From Leucobacter tardus (GTDB taxonomy: Bacteria > Actinomycetota > Actinomycetes > Actinomycetales > Microbacteriaceae): a stretch of 64,000 nt of DNA. A program made the position numbers and the translations under genes. Location: the NCBI RefSeq assembly GCF_017583045.1, contig NZ_JAGFBF010000001.1, positions 124,001 through 188,000 on the forward strand, read 5' to 3'. Positions 9,746-19,483 of the stretch are shown one piece after another; the stretch's first letter is position 1; every line of letters starts with the position of its first letter. The notes below the pieces were generated by a model. That model had not been told where the DNA came from, did no database searches, and saw only the letters and a list, made by a program, of their open reading frames with translations.

Positions 9746-10660
9746 GTGACGACACCGATGACCGCCCCGCGCATCGAGGTCTCCGGTCTCACGAAGCACT
9801 TCGGACGGGTGCACGCGGTGAACGGCCTCACCTTCACCGCCGAACCCGGGCGGGTGACCGGCTTCCTCGGTCCGAACGGATCGGGCAAGACGACGACGCT
9901 CTCGATGCTGCTCGGCCTCGTCCGCCCCGATGCGGGCACCGCGACCGTCGGCGGTCGCCCGTACGCCGACCTCGAACAGCCCGCGATGGCGGTGGGGTCG
10001 CTGCTCTCCGCCGACTTCCATCCCGCGCACACCGCGACCGCGCACCTCGACATTGCGCGCCGCGCGATCGGCGTGCCCCGGCACCGCGTCGGCGAAACCC
10101 TCGAAATGGTCGGCCTGCGCGACTCGGCGCACCGCAAGACCGGCGGCTTCTCGCTCGGCATGCGTCAGCGCCTCGCCCTCGCGGCGGCGCTGCTGCCCGA
10201 CCCGCAGGTCATCGTGCTCGACGAACCGATCAACGGTCTCGACCCCGAGGGCATCCGCTGGATCCGCCAGCTGCTCAGGCACCTCGCCAGCGAAGGGCGC
10301 ACCGTGCTGCTGTCGTCTCACCTGCTCAGCGAGGTGCAGCAGACCGTCGACGACGTTGTCATCATCCGTCGCGGCGAGGCCGCGTACAGCGGACCCCTGA
10401 CCGGCCTCCAGCCGAGCGAAGCCGACCGGGTCGTGCTCGTCTCGACCCCGAACAACCGCCGTCTCGCCCAGGCGCTCGAGCACGCCGGTCTCGAAGTGCA
10501 CGGCGCGCGCGGCGATGTCATGCGGGTGACCGGGGGCGACCCCGAGACCGTCGGCAACCTCGCGTTCGACTCCGGGCTGCCGCTCTCGCACCTGAGCACG
10601 GAGGAAGCGGGACTCGAGGAGCGCTTCCTCGCACTCATCGGCGAGGGGGAATCCGCATGA
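9746..10660 (+). CDS. ABC-2 type exporter, ATP-binding subunit
   Basis: 304 residues. GTG 9746 is preferred because GGGAGG ends six bases upstream; an ATG at 9731 would place that ribosome site inside the gene. Walker A GPNGSGKTTTL, signature FSLGMRQRLALA, Walker B VIVLDEPINGLDP and the switch histidine in LLSSHLLSE are all intact. The closest family type is the DrrA/BcrA/CcmA group, which powers drug or lipid export through a separate permease. That permease begins within the stop codon (ATGA overlap), so the two form one unit. Confidence 0.9.
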   Translation: MTTPMTAPRIEVSGLTKHFGRVHAVNGLTFTAEPGRVTGFLGPNGSGKTTTLSMLLGLVRPDAGTATVGGRPYADLEQPAMAVGSLLSADFHPAHTATAHLDIARRAIGVPRHRVGETLEMVGLRDSAHRKTGGFSLGMRQRLALAAALLPDPQVIVLDEPINGLDPEGIRWIRQLLRHLASEGRTVLLSSHLLSEVQQTVDDVVIIRRGEAAYSGPLTGLQPSEADRVVLVSTPNNRRLAQALEHAGLEVHGARGDVMRVTGGDPETVGNLAFDSGLPLSHLSTEEAGLEERFLALIGEGESA

Positions 10661-11478
10661 GCCGGTACGGACGGAGCGTCTCCGCGGAGACCCGGAAGTT
10701 CACCGCGACGAAGACCTGGTGGATCCTGGGCATCGTGCTCGGTCTCTACGCCGGCATGATGACGGCGACGTTCGCGTTCCTGTTCGGCTCCATGGCCGAT
10801 CAGCTCGGCGAGGCCGGCCCCGGTCTCGGCGTGCAGGAGACCGCCGATACGGTGTACTCCGCCATCGCGACCTACGGATACGTCGTGCCGTTCCTCGTCG
10901 GCGCGCTGTCGGCCACCGGCGAGCTGCGTCATCGCACCCTCGCGTTGGCGTTCATCGCCGAACCCTCCCGCTGGATCGTGCTGCTCGGCAAAGTGACGAC
11001 GCTCATCGGCATGGGCGCGCTGCTGGGCATGATCGGGATCATCGGCGGCGTCGGGGCCGGAGCCACGACTCTCGCTGCGACCGGTGGCGACGCCGCACTC
11101 GGATCGAGTGACACCTGGGCGCTCCTCGCCCGCATCATCGCGGCCATGGCGATCTGGGCGGTCATCGGCTTCGGTGTGGGCGTGCTCGTGCGCAATCAGG
11201 CGCTCGCGATCGTGCTCGCCCTCGTCTTCACCCAGTTCCTCGAACCACTCCTGCGCGCCGCAGCGAGCTTCTGGGACTGGAGCGCCAACGTCGCTCGGTT
11301 CCTCCCCGGATCGGCGACGGACACCCTGGTCGGTGCCAGCACGATGACCCTCACCTCGGGATCGGACGGAGCGGTCGAACCGCTCTCGATGGGCGTCGGC
11401 GCGCTCGTCCTCATCGCCTACGCGGTGATCGCCGTGCTCGCCGGGTGGGCGCTGCGCTGGAATCGCGACCTCACGTAG
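10657..11478 (+). CDS. ABC-2 type exporter, permease subunit
   Basis: 273 residues with about six membrane segments (residues roughly 22-45, 65-85, 105-135, 150-180, 185-205, 245-265). No enzymatic motif. The N-terminus RSVSAETRKFTATKTWWILG is the typical cytoplasmic amphipathic start of ABC-2 permeases of the antibiotic and lantibiotic self-protection group. It overlaps the ATPase gene by four bases and is its partner. Nothing here identifies the cargo. The gene ends 25 bases before the convergent sugar operon, with no clear hairpin between them. Confidence 0.87.
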   Translation: MSRYGRSVSAETRKFTATKTWWILGIVLGLYAGMMTATFAFLFGSMADQLGEAGPGLGVQETADTVYSAIATYGYVVPFLVGALSATGELRHRTLALAFIAEPSRWIVLLGKVTTLIGMGALLGMIGIIGGVGAGATTLAATGGDAALGSSDTWALLARIIAAMAIWAVIGFGVGVLVRNQALAIVLALVFTQFLEPLLRAAASFWDWSANVARFLPGSATDTLVGASTMTLTSGSDGAVEPLSMGVGALVLIAYAVIAVLAGWALRWNRDLT

Positions 11479-11503
11479 GCACCGCGCCGACGTCTTCAGC
11501 CCC

Positions 11504-12517
11504 CTACTGGTTCGAGAACGCCGCGTCGAACGACGCGTCCGGCCGCTTCCAGAGGAGCGACCGGATCACGCCGACCGCCTCCGCCGCGCCGTGCAGGCGG
11601 TCCATGCCTGCGTCCTCCCACTCGATAGAGATGGGCCCGGTGTATCCGATCGCACCGAGCGCCCGGAAGGCGTCCTCCCAGTGGGTGTCTCCGTGACCGG
11701 TGGAGACGAAGTCCCACCCGCGTCGCGGGTCGCCCCACGGCAGATGCGAGCCGAGGATCCCTGAGCGTCCGGTGGGTGGGCGCAGCCGCGTGTCCTTGCA
11801 GTCGACGTGGAAGATGCGGTCGGCGAAGTCGCTGATGAAGCCGATCGGGTCGACGCCCTGCCAGACGAGGTGGCTCGGATCCCAGTTGAGTCCGAACGCC
11901 GACCGGTGGTCGATCGCGTCGAGTGCGCGCACCGTCGTCCAGTAGTCGTACGCGATCTCGGACGGGTGCACCTCGTGCGCGAAGCGGACGCCCTCGCCGT
12001 CGAAGACATCGAGGATCGGGTTCCATCGACGGGCGAAGTCGGCGTATCCGTCATCGATGACGCTCTGCGGCACCGGTGGGAACATCGCCACGTAGGGCCA
12101 GATCCGCGATCCGGTGAAGCCGACGACGGTGTCGACGCCGAGCTTGCGGGCGACCCGCGCCGCGCGCTTCATGTCGTCCGCCGCGCGCTGCCGCACCCCC
12201 TCGCCGTCGCCGTCGCCCCAGACGTACGGACGCACGATCGCCCGGTGACGGAAATCGATCGGATCGTCGCACACCGCCTGTCCCGCGAGGTGGTTCGAGA
12301 TCGCCCAGACGCCGAGCCCGTGCCGGTCGAGGATCTCGAGACGCGACCGCAGGTACGCGTCATCAGTGTCGGCGCGTTCGAGGTCGAGGTGATCCCCCGA
12401 GGCGGCGATCTCGAGCCCGTCGTACCCCCACTCCGCGGCGAGACGGGCCACCTCCTCGAAGGACAGGTCGGCCCACTGTCCGGTGAACAGGGTGACGGGG
12501 TGCGCAGCGGTGGTCAT
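11504..12517 (-). CDS. Sugar phosphate isomerase/epimerase-type TIM barrel enzyme
   Basis: 337 residues of the AP-endonuclease-2-like TIM barrel family (PF01261). Recognisable elements are FTGQWADLSFEEVARLAAEW, GYDGLEIAASGDHL, VGFTGSRIW, FAHEVHPSEIAYDY (metal-ligand glutamate), LNWDPSHLVWQG (Asp/His ligands), FHVDCKDTRL and ISIEWEDAGM (last metal-ligand glutamate). Such proteins act on free sugars or 3-oxo-sugars rather than only sugar phosphates. It is last in a seven-gene operon and overlaps its upstream neighbour by four bases. The exact reaction cannot be told from sequence. Confidence 0.85.
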   Translation of the reverse strand: MTTAAHPVTLFTGQWADLSFEEVARLAAEWGYDGLEIAASGDHLDLERADTDDAYLRSRLEILDRHGLGVWAISNHLAGQAVCDDPIDFRHRAIVRPYVWGDGDGEGVRQRAADDMKRAARVARKLGVDTVVGFTGSRIWPYVAMFPPVPQSVIDDGYADFARRWNPILDVFDGEGVRFAHEVHPSEIAYDYWTTVRALDAIDHRSAFGLNWDPSHLVWQGVDPIGFISDFADRIFHVDCKDTRLRPPTGRSGILGSHLPWGDPRRGWDFVSTGHGDTHWEDAFRALGAIGYTGPISIEWEDAGMDRLHGAAEAVGVIRSLLWKRPDASFDAAFSNQ

Positions 12518-13416
12518 CTGGCCTGGCTCCTTTGCTCGTGCAGATCGTTCAGGAACGCCGCGCTCTGCCGCGCGAGTGCGTCCGGGCTCTCGGCGAGCGG
12601 GCGCCAGATGGAGGCGGCCGTCGCGATGGTGTCATTGTCGGCCGTGAAGCTCTCGAGCGTCAACGGACCGCGGTAGTCGATGTCGTCGAGCGCGTCGAGC
12701 AGCGCGTTCCAATCGGTGTGGTCCCCGCCCACCGGTCCGCGATCGTTGCCGCAGACCTGCACCACGGCGCAGTGGCGTCCGGCGGCGCGCACCGCGGCGG
12801 CCGGATCGCGCTCTTCGATGTTCAGGTGGTAGGTGTCGAGTGCGAGCGCCACCCCGGTGCCGTCGCCCAGCAACGGGTCGAGCACGTCGAGCGCCTGGTC
12901 GACCGTGTTGATCAGGCTCGTCTCGTACCGGTTCAGCGGCTCGATGGCGAGGGTGACCGCGCGCTCGGCCGCGTACGCGGCCACCGGCGCGATGGCGAGC
13001 CGCAGATCCCGGATCGCGGCGACCCGCTCCCCCGCATCCATGCGCCACACGCGCCCGGTACGGGCGGTGAACGGTCCGGCGACGGTCGGCGAGCCGAGCG
13101 TCACGGCGACGTCCACGCAGTGGCGCAGATAGTCCTGCGTCGCCGCACGGCTCGAGTCGTCGAGCAGATCGCGTCCGGCACCCATGGCGCCGACGATCCG
13201 GGCTTCCATGTCGTGCTCGGCCAGGTTCCCGGCGGCAGCCTCGGGCGACCAGTCCCCCGGCTGCTCGATCGGGAGTTCGAGCATCGCGTACCCGAACTCC
13301 CGTGCGAGCGGGGCGAGGGCGGAGAGCCGCACGTCGGTCACCGGGGACGCCCACACCCAGGTGTTGACGCCCAGTGCACGTCGCACGTGCGCGCTCTCCG
13401 CGCTCGCCGGTCCCAT
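12514..13416 (-). CDS. Ketose 3-epimerase-like TIM barrel enzyme
   Basis: 300 residues, PF01261 family, closest in motif to D-tagatose/D-psicose 3-epimerases: AIEPLNRYETSLINT (first glutamate ligand), ALDTYHLNIEE (Asp ligand), VVQVCGNDRGPVG and LTLESFTAD (last Glu). In the classical epimerases the third ligand is a histidine; here the corresponding strand carries Gln in VVQVCGNDRG, as in related subfamilies, so the substrate may differ. GGAGGAACC precedes ATG 13416. It lies between the binding-protein gene and the second isomerase and is probably a catabolic enzyme for the imported sugar. Confidence 0.83.
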   Translation of the reverse strand: MGPASAESAHVRRALGVNTWVWASPVTDVRLSALAPLAREFGYAMLELPIEQPGDWSPEAAAGNLAEHDMEARIVGAMGAGRDLLDDSSRAATQDYLRHCVDVAVTLGSPTVAGPFTARTGRVWRMDAGERVAAIRDLRLAIAPVAAYAAERAVTLAIEPLNRYETSLINTVDQALDVLDPLLGDGTGVALALDTYHLNIEERDPAAAVRAAGRHCAVVQVCGNDRGPVGGDHTDWNALLDALDDIDYRGPLTLESFTADNDTIATAASIWRPLAESPDALARQSAAFLNDLHEQRSQAR

Positions 13417-13440
13417 CGGTTCCTCCGCTCCCCAGACCCC

Positions 13441-14640
13441 TTACGGGATCTGGCGATCCTGCCAGATCTGCGGGTAGCCGGGCAGGTCTTCCCCGCCGAA
13501 CTTGGCGTAGTGACCGTCGGGCATGCCGTCGTTCCGCTCCAGGAAGTCGGCGCGCTCGTCCTCGGTGATCGGGGACTGCGGCAGCACCCACTCCTCGGGC
13601 ACCTCTTCGCCGGCGAAGATCTTCTCCGCGGCGAGCAGGGGCGTGCGCCACTGGAAGTTCGAGTAGACCGGCGCGAGCGCCGTCATCCCGGTGTCTTCCC
13701 ACTTGCGCAGGAAGCTGAGCTCGTCCTCACCGGTCATGACCGGGTAGTCGGCGCCCGCCTCCTCGAAGGCCTCGATCGCTGCGACGGCTCCGTCGCCCGC
13801 ATCCATCCAGACGCCCTGCACGTCGCCCGTCGCGAGCTCGTCCGAGATCACCTTCTTGATCTCGGCGGGGTCGCCCTCCGTGAAGTAGTCGACGGCCTCG
13901 ATGCCGGCTTCGTCGAACAGCTTCTCGGCGGCGGCCCACCGCTGCTCGAGCACGTCCACGCCGGGCAGGATCCGCAGCGCCACGACCTTGTCGCCCTCCT
14001 CCAGGTTGTCGATGAGGAACTCGGCGGTGTCGATGCCCCACGCGAATCCACCGATGGGGTGGATGAACGTGACCGCGCAGTCGGTCTGCACGCCGCGGTC
14101 GAAGACGATGACGGGCTTGCCGGTCTCGCAGGCGCGCTCGACGGCCGGCGTCATGGCCGCCGTGCTGTTCGGCGAGATGATGAAGCCGTCGCAATTGCCC
14201 TCGGCGATGAAGTAGTCGATGTCGGCGATCTGCGTGTCGTCGTTATCCTGCGCGTCGCGCGTCTCCATCTCCGAGATCACCCCGGAATCCTGGAGCGCTT
14301 TCAGCTGCTCGTTCATCGTGATCCACCCGGTCTGCCGCCACGGGTTCGAGATCGACGCGTTGGCGAAGCAGAGCTTCTGCGCACCGTCGACCTGGTACTC
14401 CGAGGTGTCGGCCATCACGGGTTCGATGGCCTGCAGGTACGGCTGGTCGGCCGGACCCTCGGGCTCGATGCCGCGCTCCTGGTCCTGCTTGTCGTAGAGT
14501 TCCTGGTCGAACCATTCCGCATCCGCGGTCTCCCCGGTCTCCTGGGGCGCCTCCACCGACGGATCGGTGGTGCAGCCGGCCAAGAGGATCAGCGATGCCG
14601 CACCGACGAGGCCGACGGTGGCCTTCAGCGATCGTTTCAT
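13441..14640 (-). CDS. Sugar ABC transporter substrate-binding lipoprotein
   Basis: 399 residues. ATG 14640 is supported by GAAGGAG about ten bases upstream. The N-terminus is a lipoprotein signal (MKRSLKATVGLV through ILLAGC), so the mature protein is probably lipid-anchored at the cysteine. The remainder is a type I periplasmic-binding-protein fold of the ribose/galactose group, with GFIISPNSTAAMTPAVERA and KPVIVFDRGV lining the hinge and ligand site. It is longer than RbsB (about 300), with insertions near the N-terminus. It pairs with the two permeases and ATPase encoded immediately upstream. Confidence 0.9.
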   Translation of the reverse strand: MKRSLKATVGLVGAASLILLAGCTTDPSVEAPQETGETADAEWFDQELYDKQDQERGIEPEGPADQPYLQAIEPVMADTSEYQVDGAQKLCFANASISNPWRQTGWITMNEQLKALQDSGVISEMETRDAQDNDDTQIADIDYFIAEGNCDGFIISPNSTAAMTPAVERACETGKPVIVFDRGVQTDCAVTFIHPIGGFAWGIDTAEFLIDNLEEGDKVVALRILPGVDVLEQRWAAAEKLFDEAGIEAVDYFTEGDPAEIKKVISDELATGDVQGVWMDAGDGAVAAIEAFEEAGADYPVMTGEDELSFLRKWEDTGMTALAPVYSNFQWRTPLLAAEKIFAGEEVPEEWVLPQSPITEDERADFLERNDGMPDGHYAKFGGEDLPGYPQIWQDRQIP

Positions 14641-14659
14641 GATCGGTTTCTCCTTCGTG

Positions 14660-15772
14660 TCATCCCCGCACGGCACCGCTGCCGGCATCGGGGTGGGGCG
14701 ACGGGATAGCTCCCGCCGGGTCTGCGAGCGCCTCGTCCGGCGCGCTGGGCGCCGACTGCTCGGGCAGCGTCGGCCGGCGGCGCTTGGCCGCGAAGACCAC
14801 GCCGGAATAGGCGACGGCGATGATGATGATGGCGCCCTGGATCGCGTCGCGCATCGTCGAGGGCACCGATGTGAAGTTCAGCAGCATGAAGAGCGACTCG
14901 AGCGCGAAGGCGCCCGCGAGTGCTCCGAGCACGGTGCCGCGGCCGCCGCCGAGCATGACGCCGCCGAGCACGACCGCCGTGATGGCGATGAACTCGTAGC
15001 CCTGCCCGACCGAGGGGTGCACGCCGGCGTAGCCGACGAGCAGGATGCCGGTGACCGTCGCCGACAGCGACGAGATGACGAACGCCAACGTCTTCGTGCG
15101 CCAGACGGGTGCCCCGGCGTACGCCGTCGCTGCGGCGTTGTCGCCGATCGCGATGAGGGTGCGGCCGAACGGACGGTACGAGATCCAGACCGCGAACACC
15201 GTGACGGCGGCGAGGATCAGCACGGCCCACGGCAGCGTGCCCACGATCGGCAGGTCCGTGATGCCGCTCCGGCCGATCTGCCGCACCGACTCGGCCGGGT
15301 TGCCCGTCGCGGCGCCGCCCGTCCACCAGAGGACCCCGCCGTAGATGGCGAGCATGGTGCCGAGCGTCACGATGAACGACGGCACTTTCAGCAGGGTCGT
15401 GACGAGCCCGTTCACGAGACCGACGATCACGCCGGCGACCACCATGATGATGAGGGTCGGGATCACCTTGGCGTCGTCCTGCCCGATGAGGGTGCCCGCC
15501 ATCACGACCTGCGCCGTGACGAGCGAGCCCATCGAGAGGTCGAACTCGCCGCTCACGATGACGAAGAACTGGCCGATCGCGACGATCGCGATCGGGGCGA
15601 CGCGCTGGATGAAACGGACGAACTGACTCGGATCGGCGAAGCTCGGGTTGAGCGCCGTGATCGCGATGAGCAGTGCCACGAGCAGCAGCACGACGGCCCA
15701 CCGCGGACTGATCGCCGCGCGGGCGAATGCGGCGACGCGGTGCTCGCCCGCGGGTGCGGCGGTGCGGGTCAT
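14660..15772 (-). CDS. Sugar ABC transporter permease (RbsC-like)
   Basis: 370 residues with about ten hydrophobic segments; BPD_transp_2 family (PF02653). The family signature is seen in IVAIGQFFVIVSGEFDLSMG and AVVLGGVMLGGGRGTVLGAL. The gene starts at ATG 15772, whose first bases overlap the stop of the preceding permease gene. Two different permeases in one operon suggest a heterodimeric channel rather than the usual RbsC homodimer. Confidence 0.9.
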   Translation of the reverse strand: MTRTAAPAGEHRVAAFARAAISPRWAVVLLLVALLIAITALNPSFADPSQFVRFIQRVAPIAIVAIGQFFVIVSGEFDLSMGSLVTAQVVMAGTLIGQDDAKVIPTLIIMVVAGVIVGLVNGLVTTLLKVPSFIVTLGTMLAIYGGVLWWTGGAATGNPAESVRQIGRSGITDLPIVGTLPWAVLILAAVTVFAVWISYRPFGRTLIAIGDNAAATAYAGAPVWRTKTLAFVISSLSATVTGILLVGYAGVHPSVGQGYEFIAITAVVLGGVMLGGGRGTVLGALAGAFALESLFMLLNFTSVPSTMRDAIQGAIIIIAVAYSGVVFAAKRRRPTLPEQSAPSAPDEALADPAGAIPSPHPDAGSGAVRG

Positions 15773-16836
15773 CGGGATCCCCCCTCGCTCGTGATCGATA
15801 CGGTCTGCGGTCCGCTCGGCGCGGCCCCGGATCCCGTCGGGGACCCCCGCCCGCCCGGAAAACGGATGTGCTTCGTGATGATGCGGCGCCGCGCGTAGAC
15901 CGCGACGGCGACGATGATGACGAGGCCGCGCACCACGTCCTTCAGGAACGGGTTCACCTGCAGCACGCTCATCACGTTGTCGAGGACCGCGAAGATCGCG
16001 ACACCGCCGATGGTGCCCCAGATCGATCCGCGTCCGCCCATGAGCAACGTGCCGCCGAGCACGACCGCCGCGATCGAGAGCAGGTCGTAGCCGCCCTGCG
16101 GGCCGACGGTCGGACTGCCGACGCCGAGACGGCTCGCGAGGAGCAGTCCGGCGATCCCGGCGAAGACCGAGCTGCCGATGTGGGCGCCGATGAGCGGCAG
16201 CCGGGTGCGGACGCCCGAGAGCCGCGCGACCTCGCTGTTGCCGCCGACGGCGAACAGGTGGTGCCCGAAGCGGGTGCGGCTCAACAGCAGCGCCACGAGG
16301 GCGGCGAGCACGAGCATCGTGATCGTCGAGATCGGGACCGGGCCGATGCCGGTGGCGCCGAAGAGCTGGAACTCGCGCGGCACGGTGCCCGCGGTCCCCT
16401 GATAGGTGGTGTCGAGGTACCCCTTCAAGATCAGCCCGACGCCCAGCGTCGCGACGAACCCGTGCACGCGGAGCACCGTGACGATCAAGCCGTTCGCGAG
16501 CCCGATCAGCGCGCAGACCCCGAGGGTCAGCAGGACCGCGGGCACGATCATGGCGGGCGACCCGTTCATCGTCGTCGCCGCCACCAGACTCGAGAGACTG
16601 ACGACGTACGGCACCGACAGGTCGAGCGACGCCCCGAGGATCACGAGCGTCTGCCCGATCGCGACGAGCCCGAGCACGCTCATGCCGGTGAGGATGTCGC
16701 GGATGCTGCCGGGGCTCAGCAGGTTCCGGCCGACGGTGGCGACGAGGATCGCGCTGACGATGAGCACGACGACGAGGGCGAGATAGACGATCGCGACGGT
16801 GTCGAGTCGCCGCGGAGTCGCGGTGCGGGCGGTCAT
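15769..16836 (-). CDS. Sugar ABC transporter permease (RbsC-like)
   Basis: 355 residues, PF02653 family, about ten membrane segments. The family motif is VLGLVAIGQTLVILGASLDLS near the N-terminus, where the usual Gly-Ile/Val-Asp-Leu-Ser ends the third helix, and AAVVLGGTLLMGGRGSIWGT near the C-terminus. ATG 16836 has GAGGAGGC upstream and overlaps the ATPase gene stop. It is clearly homologous to the next permease but diverged, consistent with an old duplication. Confidence 0.9.
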   Translation of the reverse strand: MTARTATPRRLDTVAIVYLALVVVLIVSAILVATVGRNLLSPGSIRDILTGMSVLGLVAIGQTLVILGASLDLSVPYVVSLSSLVAATTMNGSPAMIVPAVLLTLGVCALIGLANGLIVTVLRVHGFVATLGVGLILKGYLDTTYQGTAGTVPREFQLFGATGIGPVPISTITMLVLAALVALLLSRTRFGHHLFAVGGNSEVARLSGVRTRLPLIGAHIGSSVFAGIAGLLLASRLGVGSPTVGPQGGYDLLSIAAVVLGGTLLMGGRGSIWGTIGGVAIFAVLDNVMSVLQVNPFLKDVVRGLVIIVAVAVYARRRIITKHIRFPGGRGSPTGSGAAPSGPQTVSITSEGGSR

Positions 16837-18374
16837 GCGGATGCCTCCTCGGCTCCGGTGCCGAGCGCGACGACGTCGGCCTCGGACGCGGTGGGCGGAA
16901 GTTCGCCGGCGACGGTGCCGTCTCGGAGCACGACGATGCGGTCGGACATGCCGAGCACCTCCGGGAGTTCGCTCGAGACGAGCACGATGGCGACGCCGCT
17001 GCGCGCGAGCTGCCGCACCAGCTGGTAGACGGCGACCTTCGCGCCCACGTCGATGCCACGGGTCGGCTCGTCGAGCAGCACGATCCGCGGCTCGGTCGCG
17101 AGCCACTTCGCGAGCACCACCTTCTGCTGATTGCCGCCGGAGAGCGCGCGCACCTCCTGCCGGTTGCTGCGGCTCACCACCTCGAGCGACGACAGCACCC
17201 CGTCCATCCGGGCTCTCGCGGCGCGGGTACGACCGGGAAAGGCGCTGCGGATCGCGAGGAGAGCGTTGTCGAGGATCGACTGACCGAGCGCCAGCCCGGT
17301 GCCCTTCCGGTCCTCCGTGATGAGCGCGATCCCTTCTTTCACGGCCTGCCGCGGGCCGCGGATCGCGAGCCGACGTTCGTCGATGCGCACCTCGCCGCGG
17401 GTGAACGGTGCCGAACCGAACACCGCCTCGACGAGTTCCGTGCGTCCGGATCCCTGCAGGCCCGCGATGCCGACGATCTCGCCGGCGCCGACGAGCAGGT
17501 CGATGCCGTCGAGCTGCTCGTTGCCTCCGCCCCGGATCTCGAGGCGCGGGGCACCGATCTCGGTTCCGGGTTCCGGATCGGGGAAGAACGTGCTGATCGG
17601 GCGTCCGACCATCTCGCGGACGAGCCCCAGGTGATCGAGACGCGACGCGGGACCGGTCGAGACGAGGTCGCCGTCCTTCATGACCGTGATGTCGTCGCAG
17701 AGATCGAAGATCTCCTTCAACCGGTGCGACACGTAGAGGATCGCGACACCCCGCGCCTGCAACCGCTCGATGACGCCGTACAGAATGCCGACCTCGTGCT
17801 CCGCGAGCGCCGCCGTCGGCTCATCCATGGAGATGACCCTCGCATCGACGGAGAGCGCCTTCACGATCTCGACGAGCTGCTGCTCGGCGACCGTCAGCCC
17901 CCCGACGCGTCGGCCGGGGTCGATGCCCGAGATGCCGAGCTGCAGGAAGAGCTCCGCGGTGTCGCGCCGCATGCGTGCGGCGTCGACGAGTCCGCGCTTG
18001 CGCGGCTCGCGGCCCAGGTAGACGTTCTGGGCGACGGTGCGGTCCGGGAGCAGGTTGAACTCCTGGAAGACGGTGGCGACGCCGGAGGCCGCGGCCTCGA
18101 CCGGATGCCCGAAGTCGACGAGCTGGCCGTCGAGCCGCAGCTCCCCGCCATCGCGACGGTACTCGCCCGCGATGATCTTCATGAGCGTCGACTTGCCCGC
18201 CCCGTTCTCGCCGACGAGCCCGTGCACACGCCCCGGGTGCAGCTCGATGGAGAGCCCGTGCAGCACCTCGACACCGTAGAACTGCTTGCGAATGCCGGTG
18301 GCGGTGAGGATCGGGGCTCCCGCGGTCGCGCTGCCGGTTCCGTGCCAGGTGGCGGTGACGTCTGCGGCGCTCAT
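16833..18374 (-). CDS. Sugar ABC transporter ATP-binding protein with two nucleotide-binding domains
   Basis: 513 residues, the normal size for RbsA/MglA-type ATPases. The first domain has Walker A GENGAGKSTLMK, signature LTVAEQQLVEI (degenerate, as usual in the family) and Walker B VISMDEPTAAL. The second domain has the altered Walker A GLQGSGRTEL, signature LSGGNQQKVVLAKWL and Walker B IVLLDEPTRGID. Start ATG 18374 overlaps the oxidoreductase gene stop by four bases. It energises import of the unknown sugar through the two permeases. Confidence 0.92.
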   Translation of the reverse strand: MSAADVTATWHGTGSATAGAPILTATGIRKQFYGVEVLHGLSIELHPGRVHGLVGENGAGKSTLMKIIAGEYRRDGGELRLDGQLVDFGHPVEAAASGVATVFQEFNLLPDRTVAQNVYLGREPRKRGLVDAARMRRDTAELFLQLGISGIDPGRRVGGLTVAEQQLVEIVKALSVDARVISMDEPTAALAEHEVGILYGVIERLQARGVAILYVSHRLKEIFDLCDDITVMKDGDLVSTGPASRLDHLGLVREMVGRPISTFFPDPEPGTEIGAPRLEIRGGGNEQLDGIDLLVGAGEIVGIAGLQGSGRTELVEAVFGSAPFTRGEVRIDERRLAIRGPRQAVKEGIALITEDRKGTGLALGQSILDNALLAIRSAFPGRTRAARARMDGVLSSLEVVSRSNRQEVRALSGGNQQKVVLAKWLATEPRIVLLDEPTRGIDVGAKVAVYQLVRQLARSGVAIVLVSSELPEVLGMSDRIVVLRDGTVAGELPPTASEADVVALGTGAEEASA

Positions 18375-19483
18375 GACTGCGGCACCTCCACCCAGGTCCC
18401 GGCCTCGGCCGCGGCGAGCACGGCCTCCGTCACGACGGCGGCCCGCACCCCGTCGGCGAATGTCGGGACACCGTCGGGAGCACCGCCCTCGGAACCGTCG
18501 CCGCGCATCAGTGCGTAGCTGTCGGCGACGAAGGCGTTGAACGCATCCTGGTACCCCTGCGGGTGCCCGGCCGGCACCCGGCACAGACGCGCGGCGTCGG
18601 GCGACAGCGCGTCCGCTTCGCGGTCGATCAGCGTACTTCCCTGACGACGCCCCACCCACAACTGCTCCGGACGCTCCTGCGCGAAGCGGACGCTCTCGCG
18701 ATCCCCCGACACCTCGATGACCAGCGCGTTCTTCCGGCCCGGAGCCACCTGCGACACGAGCAGCGACCCGATCGCGCCGCCCGCGAACTCCACGGCGACG
18801 GCGACGGTGTCCTCGGTCGTCACGGGAGTGCTGCCCCGCTCCGGATGCACCGTGCGCGTCGTCGCGGCGAGTCGAGTGATGCGATCCCCCGTCACGAACT
18901 CGATGAGATCGACGAGGTGCGATCCGATGTCCGCGAACGCGCGCGACGGACCGCCGCTCCCGGCGTCGACGCGCCAGTTGACGTCATCGGCATCGAGCAG
19001 CCAGTCCTGCAGGTAGCTCCCGTCCACGGTGAGGATCGTCCCGGCCTCGCCGGCGCGAATGCGAGCGCGGGCCTCGCGCACCAGCGGATGGTACCGGTAG
19101 ACGAACGGGACCGTCCCGATGAGACCCGCCGCGCGCGCCGCGTCCGCCAGTTCGCGCGCCTCGGCGGCGCTCGTGGCCAACGGCTTCTCGCAGATGACGT
19201 GCGAACCGGCTGCCAGCGCAGACCGGGTGAACGTCGCATGCGTTTCGTTCGGCGTGCACACGTGCACGACATCGAATCCCGCTCCGGCGAGATCGTCCGC
19301 CTGCAGGCCGCGCCCGAAGCCGAGTTCGCCGCGAATGCGTTCGGTCGACTCGGACGAGGATGCGGCGATCGCGCTGAGTTCGGCGCCCGCGAGTCGGGCG
19401 GCCTGTGAGTGGGTGCGGGCCATGAACCCGCCTCCCAGCATGCCGGCGCGAAGCGGCGACGACGTCAGTGTCGATGTGACCAT
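18371..19483 (-). CDS. Gfo/Idh/MocA family NAD(P)-dependent sugar oxidoreductase
   Basis: 370 residues. The Rossmann domain opens with MLGGGFMARTH (GGGFMA dinucleotide motif). The conserved CEKPLATS lysine motif follows at about residues 95-102, and a GFO_IDH_MocA C-terminal substrate domain comes after it (GSHLVDLIEFVTGD). It is first in the sugar operon and should oxidise or reduce a sugar ring hydroxyl. Start ATG 19483 is taken because a CACAAT -10 element ends six bases upstream (leaderless); an ATG 21 bases earlier is the alternative, and neither has a good ribosome site. Confidence 0.88.
   Translation of the reverse strand: MVTSTLTSSPLRAGMLGGGFMARTHSQAARLAGAELSAIAASSSESTERIRGELGFGRGLQADDLAGAGFDVVHVCTPNETHATFTRSALAAGSHVICEKPLATSAAEARELADAARAAGLIGTVPFVYRYHPLVREARARIRAGEAGTILTVDGSYLQDWLLDADDVNWRVDAGSGGPSRAFADIGSHLVDLIEFVTGDRITRLAATTRTVHPERGSTPVTTEDTVAVAVEFAGGAIGSLLVSQVAPGRKNALVIEVSGDRESVRFAQERPEQLWVGRRQGSTLIDREADALSPDAARLCRVPAGHPQGYQDAFNAFVADSYALMRGDGSEGGAPDGVPTFADGVRAAVVTEAVLAAAEAGTWVEVPQS

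Noticed and set aside
14637-15701. Alternative minus-strand frame across the second sugar permease
   Set aside because: It reads arginine/alanine/histidine-rich nonsense; the frame ending at 14660 gives an intact permease with membrane helices.
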